From the NCBI GenBank assembly GCA_030622265.1, contig JAUXGG010000099.1, forward strand, positions 1 to 6,498: a DNA stretch of 6,498 nt, read 5' to 3'. The translations under genes were made by a program, and so were the position numbers. Shown piece after piece: positions 1 to 6,189 of the stretch (its first letter is position 1; every line of letters starts with the position of its first letter). The stretch comes from Candidatus Eiseniibacteriota bacterium. GTDB taxonomy: Bacteria; Arandabacterota; Arandabacteria; Arandabacterales; Arandabacteraceae. The notes beneath the pieces are model-generated. The model saw only the letters and a list, made by a program, of their open reading frames with translations. It did no database searches and had not been told where the DNA came from.

Positions 1-226
1 CGCGGTGATCTGGGAGCTGGCCAAGAAGGCCTTCCTCACCTATATCGGGATGACCCAGATCACGAGCATCTACGGCTCCATCGGGGGAATCATCGTGATC
101 ATGTTCTGGATATACGTTTCTGCGGGCATTATCCTCTGGGGGATGGAGTTCATCGCGGCGTCCTACACGGCCCCGCACGAAGGCCCGCATCTTAAACGCC
201 AGAAAGGTGTGCTGGTCTTCGAGTAG
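1..226 (+). CDS. YihY/virulence factor BrkB family membrane protein, C-terminal fragment
   Basis: This is the 3' end of a gene that begins before the window. The frame is open from base 2, and the stop is TAG at 224-226. About 74 residues are visible. They include the segment YGSIGGIIVIMFWIYVSAG followed by IILWGMEF. This matches the last transmembrane helix of the YihY/BrkB family, where a Tyr-Gly pair precedes a long hydrophobic helix with Trp-Ile/Leu-Tyr in its middle and a Gly-x-Glu near its end. A short charged tail (about 20 residues) follows. YihY/BrkB proteins are polytopic inner-membrane proteins; E. coli YihY was long confused with RNase BN, and the true function is unsettled. The GTG at base 5 is an internal valine, not a start. 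The gene converges on the minus-strand operon, and its stop lies 22 bases from that operon's last stop codon. Confidence 0.85.
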   Translation, partial: AVIWELAKKAFLTYIGMTQITSIYGSIGGIIVIMFWIYVSAGIILWGMEFIAASYTAPHEGPHLKRQKGVLVFE

Positions 227-229
227 GTT

Positions 230-250
230 GCGAACGGTCCCCGTCGCTTT
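230..250 (+). terminator. Possible short intrinsic terminator in the convergent gap
   Basis: GCGAACGG at 230-237 can pair with CCGTCGC at 241-247 (7 base pairs with one bulged A) across a 3-base loop, and TTT follows at 248-250. It begins 4 bases after the stop codon of the BrkB-family gene. The U-tract is very short, so termination would be weak. On the minus strand the same hairpin is followed by AACC rather than Us, so it is a poor terminator for the operon ending at 249. Its 3' edge overlaps the stop codon of the minus-strand gene. Confidence 0.35.
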
Positions 251-806
251 ATGTCTGTGGCGCTACCTCTTTCCTGGCCAGGTATGCCGCGATCTTGCCT
301 GCCACGGGCACGAGGCCCAGAAGCAGAACCGAAGCGAAAGCTCCCGACTTCATGGTCCAGGCAAGGATTCCTATGGGACCGGCGGCGACCCATTTTCCGA
401 ATCCGAAGACATAGGCCCCGAGGAACCCGAAAGCAGCGAAGCCCACGAAGGTGGCAAGCGCAGCCGAAAGCCATGCTCTTCGAATTGAGTCCTTCTCACC
501 GGCCCTGAGCGCGGTCCAGGAAGCATCGAAGACAAAGCCTTGAATGGCTATGGCGGTGAAGTGGCAGATAAAGAGCTTGGGGAGGAGGCATCTCAAGGCC
601 CCGGCCAGGAGGGCGGTGGCTATTGAGCTGCCGGGCTTGTCATAGGCAAAGCGACCGATTGTGAGCAGCAACAAGCCTATCGCGGTCATGGATGCGGCTC
701 TCATCGGTATGTGGAACTTGTAGAAAACATCTCCGAGGAAGATCTCGCTCAGGCCCCAGAGAATTCCTGCCGCGATGATCACAATCAGTCCCGCTCGCTT
801 GCTCAT
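249..806 (-). CDS. Small polytopic membrane protein of unknown function (185 aa)
   Basis: I do not recognise this protein with certainty. It is strongly hydrophobic, with about six predicted membrane segments near residues 5-24, 36-54, 60-76, 79-95, 111-134 and 153-176. Its only clearly polar loop is at about 98-110 (ALRAGEKDSIRR). The first helix carries GILWGLSE (14-21), a pattern seen in small uncharacterised membrane proteins. Size and topology would suit the substrate-binding S component of an ECF-type vitamin transporter, but no diagnostic motif is visible, so that is only a possibility. The start at 806 is well supported: AAGGGGGA (813-820) lies 6 bases before the ATG. It follows the upstream lipoprotein gene after 25 bases in the same direction and is probably the last gene of the operon. 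Its own strong ribosome binding site suggests translation independent of the overlapping genes upstream. Confidence 0.8.
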   Translation of the reverse strand: MSKRAGLIVIIAAGILWGLSEIFLGDVFYKFHIPMRAASMTAIGLLLLTIGRFAYDKPGSSIATALLAGALRCLLPKLFICHFTAIAIQGFVFDASWTALRAGEKDSIRRAWLSAALATFVGFAAFGFLGAYVFGFGKWVAAGPIGILAWTMKSGAFASVLLLGLVPVAGKIAAYLARKEVAPQT

Positions 807-812
807 TACCGG

Positions 813-820
813 TCCCCCTT
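813..820 (-). promoter_or_regulatory. Strong Shine-Dalgarno for the 185-aa membrane protein
   Basis: On the minus strand this reads AAGGGGGA, 6 bases before the ATG at 806. It is the best purine-rich ribosome binding site in the window. It sits in the 25-base gap after the stop codon of the upstream lipoprotein gene and fixes the start of the 185-residue protein. Confidence 0.65.
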
Positions 821-831
821 AAGAGATGTGC

Positions 832-2226
832 TCACTGTAACATGAGGTTGATGACTTTGCAAAACTCACTCTGCGCATTCCCGTAGGAATCGGACCTGCT
901 CATGGGGAAGGTCAGCAGGCCTGCCTTGCCTCCTCCATAGGAGTTGAGCACTCCGAGGTAGTAGTCCACGGTATCGGCTGCGGCCACACCGGGCGGAATA
1001 TGGAAGAGCGGGGTCGTCTCGGCGGTGGGGCGCATGCACTCCACGCCGGAGTAGAGGCCGCTCACCTTCAAGGTATCGAGGCCGACGCCGGCATTGGGAT
1101 ATATGACCCAGCGCTTGCAGTCGAAATCACTGCTCCCGTTCCTCATATAGAGGCCGTCGATGCCGAAGACCTCGAAACCGACCGAATCGGTGAGCGCTCC
1201 GTCCGTCCCGATGGCTCCCAGGCTGACCACCAGGAAGTTCCCTCCCGACTGGACATATGATGGATATACATCGTCCATCTCCTCGAGGCTCTCCGTCCCC
1301 GGCCTGAGCGGATCGCTGTACCAGATCACGGTCTCGAACATCTTGACGAGCTCGGGAAAGTTATGCGGGTAACTGACGCTGCCACCGTATCGCTCGAGGG
1401 CCAGCTCCGAGTAGGCTGCGACACAGGAACCGAGAGCTTCCGCGTAGAACTTGTCGCTCTTGGCATTGCCCGCGTGGGCGCTGGTTATATCATCTACTAC
1501 CAGCAGATCTCCGGTGGTCTCCTTTATGTACCAGGTATAGGTCACCACGGCACTGGTATCGCAGCCTGAGTCTATGGCGACCAGATTGAGCGTCCTGGTG
1601 CCGAAGCGGTCCTCGAAGTCCGCAGGCACGAGGGACACGGTGGTATCGGCGGGGGAGAGGACCCTGGCATTTTGCTCATTGCCATCGAGCCAGAGCTTGT
1701 ACCCGAGGATGGTCTCATTGCCCTCGGGATCGTCGCCGACCCACCTGATGCGCAGGGCCGGAAAAGTGGTGTCGGGAAGGGCTCCCCGGTCATATATCCT
1801 TACCACCGGCGGGTTATTGGTAACCGGGAGACGAAGGGTTGCCGGCGTCTCATCCACCGCACCCTCGTTGTCCATCGCCCGCACCTCGAGAGAATGGGTC
1901 CCTATGCTGTCGGTCACCGGAAGGTGGAAGACCTTCGAGTTCTCCTCCGTGAAGGTCCAGTCGGCCGGTAGGCCGCAGCCGGGCAGTCCGGGGTCGGAGG
2001 ACCACCGGTACTCGAAGCCCACGACCTCGCCGTCCTTGTCATCGCCCCACCAGTTGAGGGTCTGGATATAGACCGTCGGGTTTCTCACGCTGTCGGCCAG
2101 GGCCACATAAGTCTGGGGGGCCAGGTTCGGCACCGTAATGTCTTGCATGTCGGCGCAGCCCGCAAGCACAGCCAGCACCGCAGCCAGAGCAAGTCCGAGT
2201 ATTATGACTCTCATATGACGTTTCAC
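832..2226 (-). CDS. Lipoprotein with two Ig-like repeats and a GATase-like C-terminal domain (464 aa)
   Basis: The N-terminus is a lipoprotein signal: basic MKRHMR, a hydrophobic stretch (7-20) and the lipobox LAGC with Cys24. Residues 25-135 and 138-235 look like two related Ig/cadherin-like modules. Compare LNWWGDDKDGEVVGFEYRW (57-75) with IRWVGDDPEGNETILGYKLW (160-179), and GTHSLEVRAMD with GTRTLNLVAID. Residues 239-464 form a third, alpha/beta domain: LLVVDDI (241-247), a helical stretch, ETVIWYSDP (298-306), YVQSGGNFLVVS (324-335) and near the end GKAGLLTFPMS (433-443). This order resembles the glutamine-amidotransferase-like fold appended to many extracellular proteins of FCB bacteria; no catalytic triad is evident, so a binding or structural role is more likely. 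The start is uncertain: GTG at 2226 overlaps the upstream stop (GTGA), while ATG at 2214 has AGGTGA 8 bases upstream and also gives a good signal peptide. I did not identify a named family. Confidence 0.85.
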   Translation of the reverse strand: MKRHMRVIILGLALAAVLAVLAGCADMQDITVPNLAPQTYVALADSVRNPTVYIQTLNWWGDDKDGEVVGFEYRWSSDPGLPGCGLPADWTFTEENSKVFHLPVTDSIGTHSLEVRAMDNEGAVDETPATLRLPVTNNPPVVRIYDRGALPDTTFPALRIRWVGDDPEGNETILGYKLWLDGNEQNARVLSPADTTVSLVPADFEDRFGTRTLNLVAIDSGCDTSAVVTYTWYIKETTGDLLVVDDITSAHAGNAKSDKFYAEALGSCVAAYSELALERYGGSVSYPHNFPELVKMFETVIWYSDPLRPGTESLEEMDDVYPSYVQSGGNFLVVSLGAIGTDGALTDSVGFEVFGIDGLYMRNGSSDFDCKRWVIYPNAGVGLDTLKVSGLYSGVECMRPTAETTPLFHIPPGVAAADTVDYYLGVLNSYGGGKAGLLTFPMSRSDSYGNAQSEFCKVINLMLQ

Positions 2227-2228
2227 CT
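2223..2228 (-). promoter_or_regulatory. AGGTGA site deciding the start of the 464-aa lipoprotein
   Basis: The minus strand reads AGGTGA. It comprises the last Arg codon and the TGA stop of the 641-residue gene, and it contains the GTG candidate start at 2226. It lies 8 bases before the ATG at 2214, a normal Shine-Dalgarno spacing, so it may serve as the ribosome binding site for a start 4 codons further in. The competing GTG start has GGTGA (2231-2235) only 4 bases upstream. Confidence 0.4.
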
Positions 2229-4148
2229 TATCACCATCATCTTGCCGACGTGGTGTTTTCCAGTTTCCATATCCTCGACCGAGTACATGTAGAGGCCGGT
2301 GGCAATCGCCTGGTCCTCATCCGTGACAAGATCCCAGGCGCAGATGCCGCCCGGGATGGCAACGGTCCTCTCCACGCTGGTCCTCAGGCCCTGGACGTCT
2401 GCGGCGTCGTATGTCCTGCCATCGAAGTCGATGGTCTTGACCAGGTCGCCGGCCAGGGTGTAGATCCGTATGGTCGACTGCACGGGGAGGTTCACGAACC
2501 AGACATACTTCTCACGGTCGCGGGCCCCGTCCCAGATCGCCGATCCCCGGTAAGGATTGGGGACCACCGTGACTCCGGAGGCGTCTGTGGCGGGCTGGGT
2601 GCCCGGTATGACCAGCACCCTAGTTGCCCGGATGCCGCTCTCCATGCTTGCCACGCCCTCCTCGGGCACGCCCCGGTCGAAAGCCGTCAGCGCGACCCAG
2701 TACTTGAAGCCATCCTTGACATTGTCTATGTCGAGGCGATAGTTGTACAGGGTGTCGTTTACAGTGTTGTCCTCTTTTATCGATTCCAGCCCGGTGTCAT
2801 AGCCTATGCTGTTTACGAGGTCGACCTCGCGGACCAGATCGAATTCATCACTCGTCGCTCCCTCGGTACGCGTGATATAGACCCGGTAACCCTCGAAATC
2901 CAGGGTTCCGTAGAAGGGGTCCTCTTTGTCCTCAGGGTAATTGTCCCAGAGAAGGGTGATCCTGCCCTGGTCCGGCTGGACCCTGAAGCGTGAGGGTTGG
3001 GGCGGGGAGGGAAGTACATAGTCATTGTCATAAGCTCTCTGAGCCCATTCCACATTACCGATCAGGCTCTCGCGGTCCATCCCACCCAGGAAGGCACAGA
3101 CTACCACTATGCTGTCGCCGGAGGCCATCGTCGGGAACGGCCCGACGGATATCACCTCGACCGGATCATCCTCGCCGGGCTGAATGTCATCCGTACGGTC
3201 GATGTGCGGTGTTGCCAGGAATTCATAGCGTACGGGATCGTCCATGGGGTTGTCCCGTTCCCAGTACCAGTCCCACCACCGGAAATTGACATTGACCTCA
3301 CCGATGGAGTCGACCACGCTTCCCTCGGCGCCAAGCATCGCGATGGCCCCCCAGGAGGGGCACAGTCCATTATGGTAGGTATAGTGATGCTCACCGCACA
3401 TCCGGTGTTCAGGGAAGTACTCCATCTGCTTGTTTCTGAACCAGGAGCTTCCGGGCGGGCGCCACTGTTCATAGGCACCCTTCCAACCGGATGAGAGCTC
3501 GCCGAAGATTCCGACGCAGGGGGCGGTAAGGAAGCCCTCTCCATCGTTCTTGATGGTGAAACTCACTATGACGAAAGCCTCGGCGAACTGGTAACTCCAG
3601 AGATAAGCTTCCTGCTTGACACTCACCCGGAGTACGGCGTCATTGCTCGGGCGCCTGGGGTAATCCTTGTACTCCGTGATGAAATCCTGCTCGCTTATGG
3701 CATCCTTGGAGTATGCGCGGCTGGTTATGAGAATCGATCTCTCCCTGAGCTTCGCTGCAGGGTTGAACTCGGTGGCGCCCGCGGTCGATGTCCCCCAGTA
3801 ACCCGATATCGATCCGGTCGATACCACGGTATCACCCTCGGCGTTTATTCCACCTACCCAGAGGCCGGCCCGGATCATGTGTTCCTGGCCGGAGCCCAAC
3901 GGGTACTCCATTGAGGGGTTACGCGTTACGAAGTTGTTGCCGAAGAAGCCGTAATTGGTGATGACCAGCCCGATCGCGTTCCCGTCGGTTTGTCGTCCCT
4001 GGAATGGGATTGCGCCGTCCATGGTTGCCGAGAGCTCCTGATCTGCCCATTCCGACCCGCTCGGTGCATCGTGAGCGTGAGCTGGATAAAGGCCGCCCAA
4101 CTGGATCACGAGCGCTGCGCACAAAGCGATTGTCAGTCTATTCATCAT
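2223..4148 (-). CDS. Secreted protein with fibronectin-like and FlgD/T9SS-type C-terminal domains (641 aa)
   Basis: A Sec signal peptide is visible: MMNRLTIALCAALVIQLGGL, then a likely cleavage after AHA (residues 23-25). The large N-terminal region (about 26-380) is beta-rich and of no named family I recognise. It contains NAIGLVITNYGFFGNN (57-72), an aromatic cluster WWDWYWERDN (291-300), and a Cys/His cluster at 248-263. Residues 381-510 look like a fibronectin type III-like module (ITLLWDN, FEGYRVYITRT, KYWVALTAFD). Residues 522-641 match the FlgD-like Ig or T9SS type A C-terminal domain pattern: VVPNPYRG (528-535), STIRIYTLAGDLVKTID (558-574), an AWDL motif (604-607), ATGLYMYSVED (616-626) and a basic hydrophobic end GKMMVIR. 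In T9SS organisms such tails direct outer-membrane secretion. The gene overlaps the NHL lipoprotein gene by 4 bases upstream and the next lipoprotein gene by 4 bases downstream. The second Met (4145) may be the true start. Confidence 0.88.
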   Translation of the reverse strand: MMNRLTIALCAALVIQLGGLYPAHAHDAPSGSEWADQELSATMDGAIPFQGRQTDGNAIGLVITNYGFFGNNFVTRNPSMEYPLGSGQEHMIRAGLWVGGINAEGDTVVSTGSISGYWGTSTAGATEFNPAAKLRERSILITSRAYSKDAISEQDFITEYKDYPRRPSNDAVLRVSVKQEAYLWSYQFAEAFVIVSFTIKNDGEGFLTAPCVGIFGELSSGWKGAYEQWRPPGSSWFRNKQMEYFPEHRMCGEHHYTYHNGLCPSWGAIAMLGAEGSVVDSIGEVNVNFRWWDWYWERDNPMDDPVRYEFLATPHIDRTDDIQPGEDDPVEVISVGPFPTMASGDSIVVVCAFLGGMDRESLIGNVEWAQRAYDNDYVLPSPPQPSRFRVQPDQGRITLLWDNYPEDKEDPFYGTLDFEGYRVYITRTEGATSDEFDLVREVDLVNSIGYDTGLESIKEDNTVNDTLYNYRLDIDNVKDGFKYWVALTAFDRGVPEEGVASMESGIRATRVLVIPGTQPATDASGVTVVPNPYRGSAIWDGARDREKYVWFVNLPVQSTIRIYTLAGDLVKTIDFDGRTYDAADVQGLRTSVERTVAIPGGICAWDLVTDEDQAIATGLYMYSVEDMETGKHHVGKMMVIR

Positions 4149-5149
4149 TGCTCCATTGAATACCAGATATGGATGGTCCCGGTTCCGCGCTCAAAGGCGT
4201 AGATTCTTTCCATATAGGTGCCGATTGCTACCGCATCGGACAGGACATCCGGGTCTTCAATCGACGACGACTTGACAGGCGTGTCCGATTCGCCGTCGAA
4301 GATATACCTGAAAATCTGGCCGAGCTCCGCATCGAGCACGTAGATGTTTCCTCTGCCATCGGTGGCAACCGCCACGGGCCTTCTTAAGTTAATCTCATTG
4401 CCCGCGCTGTCGGTGAAGGAGCTTATGAAGGGCACGGTCTCAGAGAAGACGATACCCTGCTGGGGCTCATTGACGTTGATCTTCTGCACCTGGGCCTTTT
4501 CGTCATCAGCCTCGGCTATCAGCAGGGCCTCACCATCGAAGCAGAGCCCCATGGGACTCATGACATGCCCGATACCGAAGCCGCTGTCGGCCAGGTCCAC
4601 TTCAAAGCGCGGCCTGCCAAGCTTGTCATAAGATCTAACAAAATTCTTGGCAACGTCGGAGACATAGATATTGTCATCGTCATCAATCGCGAGCCCGCCG
4701 ATCTCCACCCATTCGGGATCGCTGAAGGTAAGGAAGGGCTCTCCGCCTCCGGGCCTGAAAACCTTGACGGAAAGCGAATCGGCGGTTTCAACGACCGCCA
4801 CCGCGCGTAGCCCCTCGCCGACTATCGTAGGCCTGACGAGGCCCTCAAACTCAACACCCGGGTTCAAGACGCCGCTGGCGAAGTAGTCCAGCAGAGCCGA
4901 AGAGTCCTTATAGCTCAGGAAGAGGTGGCCGCCGGTGATTGCCATGTGGGTTGCGGCGTCAAACCCCGTAAGAGGTTTGCCGTAATTGTAGGCTCCCAGC
5001 TGGTATTCCTTGTAGTACTCCAGAGGTTTATCATACTTGCCCCCGCAGCCTGCCAGGACCATATTAAAAACCAGGCAGAGGATCGCCACCGTCGCGATGC
5101 TTCTGAATCTCGCAGAATTCATGCTCGAATTCACCGGTTTCCCGCTCAT
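4145..5149 (-). CDS. NHL-repeat beta-propeller lipoprotein (334 aa)
   Basis: The protein begins with an n-region, a hydrophobic segment (about 18-31) and a lipobox LAGC with Cys35, so it is predicted to be a lipid-anchored envelope protein. After a Tyr-rich linker (36-58) come propeller-blade-like repeats. Three fit the NHL pattern of hydrophobic-Ala-hydrophobic-Asp, then Asn-Ile-Tyr-Val, then an aspartate and a closing strand: GGLAIDDDDNIYVSDVAKNF (151-170), MGLCFDGEALLIAEAD (200-215) and VAVATDGRGNIYVLDAELG (259-277). A divergent one follows at about 302-330 (LSDAVAIGTYMERIYAFE). Earlier blades at 64-143 are weaker. NHL propellers usually bind protein, peptide or carbohydrate; no enzymatic site is visible. 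The ATG at 5149 overlaps the PorV-like stop codon (ATGA). An internal ATG at 5122 would give a shorter, more conventional signal peptide and has GGTGA about 9 bases upstream, so the start is not fully settled. Confidence 0.87.
   Translation of the reverse strand: MSGKPVNSSMNSARFRSIATVAILCLVFNMVLAGCGGKYDKPLEYYKEYQLGAYNYGKPLTGFDAATHMAITGGHLFLSYKDSSALLDYFASGVLNPGVEFEGLVRPTIVGEGLRAVAVVETADSLSVKVFRPGGGEPFLTFSDPEWVEIGGLAIDDDDNIYVSDVAKNFVRSYDKLGRPRFEVDLADSGFGIGHVMSPMGLCFDGEALLIAEADDEKAQVQKINVNEPQQGIVFSETVPFISSFTDSAGNEINLRRPVAVATDGRGNIYVLDAELGQIFRYIFDGESDTPVKSSSIEDPDVLSDAVAIGTYMERIYAFERGTGTIHIWYSMEQ
4151..4154 (-). promoter_or_regulatory. GGAG ribosome binding site before the 641-aa secreted protein
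   Basis: GGAG on the minus strand lies inside the final codons of the NHL lipoprotein gene. It is 2 bases before the ATG at 4148 and 5 bases before the second ATG at 4145. The second spacing is the workable one, so translation may start at 4145, giving a TGATG stop/start junction and one residue fewer. Confidence 0.45.
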
Positions 5150-6189
5150 GGCCGCCCCAGGGTTATTGAGAGTCTGTGAACCGTGCTCAGGTACTCGGTC
5201 AGGGTCGCGGAATAGTCGAACCTGGACGCCACCGAGAGAACCGTGACGTTCGCCCCGAGGCCGAAGCTGGTCTGCATGGCATCCGCGCCGAAGTCGTGCC
5301 CGGCTCTCACCGCAAGGACTTTGCTGAATACTGCTTCGCCACCCAGCCGGAAGGTCTCCTTATTGTCGGATGGGTGGGCCAGCTCGAAGTCGATCACTGT
5401 GTCCAGCCAGGTTCTCACGATCGGCTCCAGGGCTATCCCGAACTTGAACTCCGTCGCAGGTGCAAAGCCTGCGTAATTGGACTTGCTGGTGCCACTCGCG
5501 GTCGTTGTCTCATAGGTCCCGTCCGGCGTGAGGTCTCCTCCGAAATTCATCAGGGCCACGGCGAGCCTCATGTTCCGCGGTCCGATTTCATAGTAAGTTC
5601 CGGCGTCTAAGACCAGGGCGCTGGTGGTCGGCCCGCCGATCTCCACTCCAAGCTCCTCCCGGACGTATTTCACTGCGAAGCCGCCGGAGAACCGGTCGGT
5701 GAATCGCTTGGCTATGGACAGTCCGAAGAGCCAATCGGTGAAAGAGAATTCCCTGCCGGTTCCGTAGGGCTGATACTCGGATGTCTCGGTCAGGTTGGTG
5801 GAGAGGACCCCGAACTGCAGGGCTATGGTCCCGTCGAGCATTTTCACCGGCATCCCATAGCAAGCATGATTGTAATCGATGTCCGCGGGGAGCGCCGTAT
5901 GAGTCAGGGCGAATTCACTCCCATCGATTAAGATCAGCCCAGCCGGGTTCCAGGCACACGATACTACATCATCACAGATTGCTACGTATGCCCCGCCCAT
6001 GCCCACGGGCCTGGCACCAACACCTATCCTCAGGAAACTGCCCGATGAGGTGCCCACTCGCTGGTCACCAAGACTGGTCTGGGAGATAGCCACGGCCGGC
6101 ATGAGTATGGCGATAATCGCCAGTGCCGCCCAAAGGGACAATCCTGTCCCCGGAAGAGGCGCACATATGCCTGTCCTGCGCTTTACCAT
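5146..6189 (-). CDS. PorV/PorQ-family outer-membrane beta-barrel protein (347 aa)
   Basis: A signal peptide occupies about residues 1-34 (hydrophobic LWAALAIIAILM, then AVA before the cleavage). Just after it comes the family's hallmark N-terminal block: FLRIGVGARPVGMGGAYVA (52-70), then DDVVSCAWNPAGL (73-85). This Gly-Ala-Arg-x-x-Gly-Met-Gly-Gly-Ala block ending in Trp-Asn-Pro-Ala-Gly is typical of PorV/PorQ and related FadL-like barrels. The remainder alternates strand-like stretches, such as FGLSIAKRFTDRFSGGFAVKY (155-175), MRLAVALMNFGG and FRLGGEAVFSKVLAVRAGHDFG, as expected for a barrel. Length is near the family norm. In Bacteroidota, PorV binds T9SS cargo at the outer membrane, while other family members are poorly understood. 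The start overlaps the TonB receptor stop by 7 bases and has GGGA 5 bases before the ATG. The stop overlaps the next gene by 4 bases. I am sure of the family but not of the T9SS role. Confidence 0.9.
   Translation of the reverse strand: MVKRRTGICAPLPGTGLSLWAALAIIAILMPAVAISQTSLGDQRVGTSSGSFLRIGVGARPVGMGGAYVAICDDVVSCAWNPAGLILIDGSEFALTHTALPADIDYNHACYGMPVKMLDGTIALQFGVLSTNLTETSEYQPYGTGREFSFTDWLFGLSIAKRFTDRFSGGFAVKYVREELGVEIGGPTTSALVLDAGTYYEIGPRNMRLAVALMNFGGDLTPDGTYETTTASGTSKSNYAGFAPATEFKFGIALEPIVRTWLDTVIDFELAHPSDNKETFRLGGEAVFSKVLAVRAGHDFGADAMQTSFGLGANVTVLSVASRFDYSATLTEYLSTVHRLSITLGRP

Noticed and set aside
1574..2071. + strand open frame of 165 codons opposite the 464-aa lipoprotein gene
   Set aside because: Low-complexity Ser/Arg/Pro-rich translation typical of an antisense reading of a GC-rich gene, lying entirely inside a well-supported coding region.
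2250..2993. Long + strand open frame (247 codons) opposite the secreted 641-aa gene
   Set aside because: It is an antisense shadow. The minus-strand frame has a signal peptide, recognisable domains and overlapping neighbours, while this translation has no family likeness and no convincing ribosome binding site. GC-rich DNA readily leaves such frames open.
2997..3494. + strand open frame of 165 codons opposite the secreted protein gene
   Set aside because: Antisense shadow with no recognisable domain; the opposite strand encodes a continuous domain-bearing protein.
4693..5646. A 16-base identical sequence, GCCCGCCGATCTCCAC, at 4693-4708 and 5631-5646
   Set aside because: Both copies are in the same reading frame and encode Val-Glu-Ile-Gly-Gly in two unrelated proteins. 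Shared codon preference for a common pentapeptide explains it better than a regulatory repeat.
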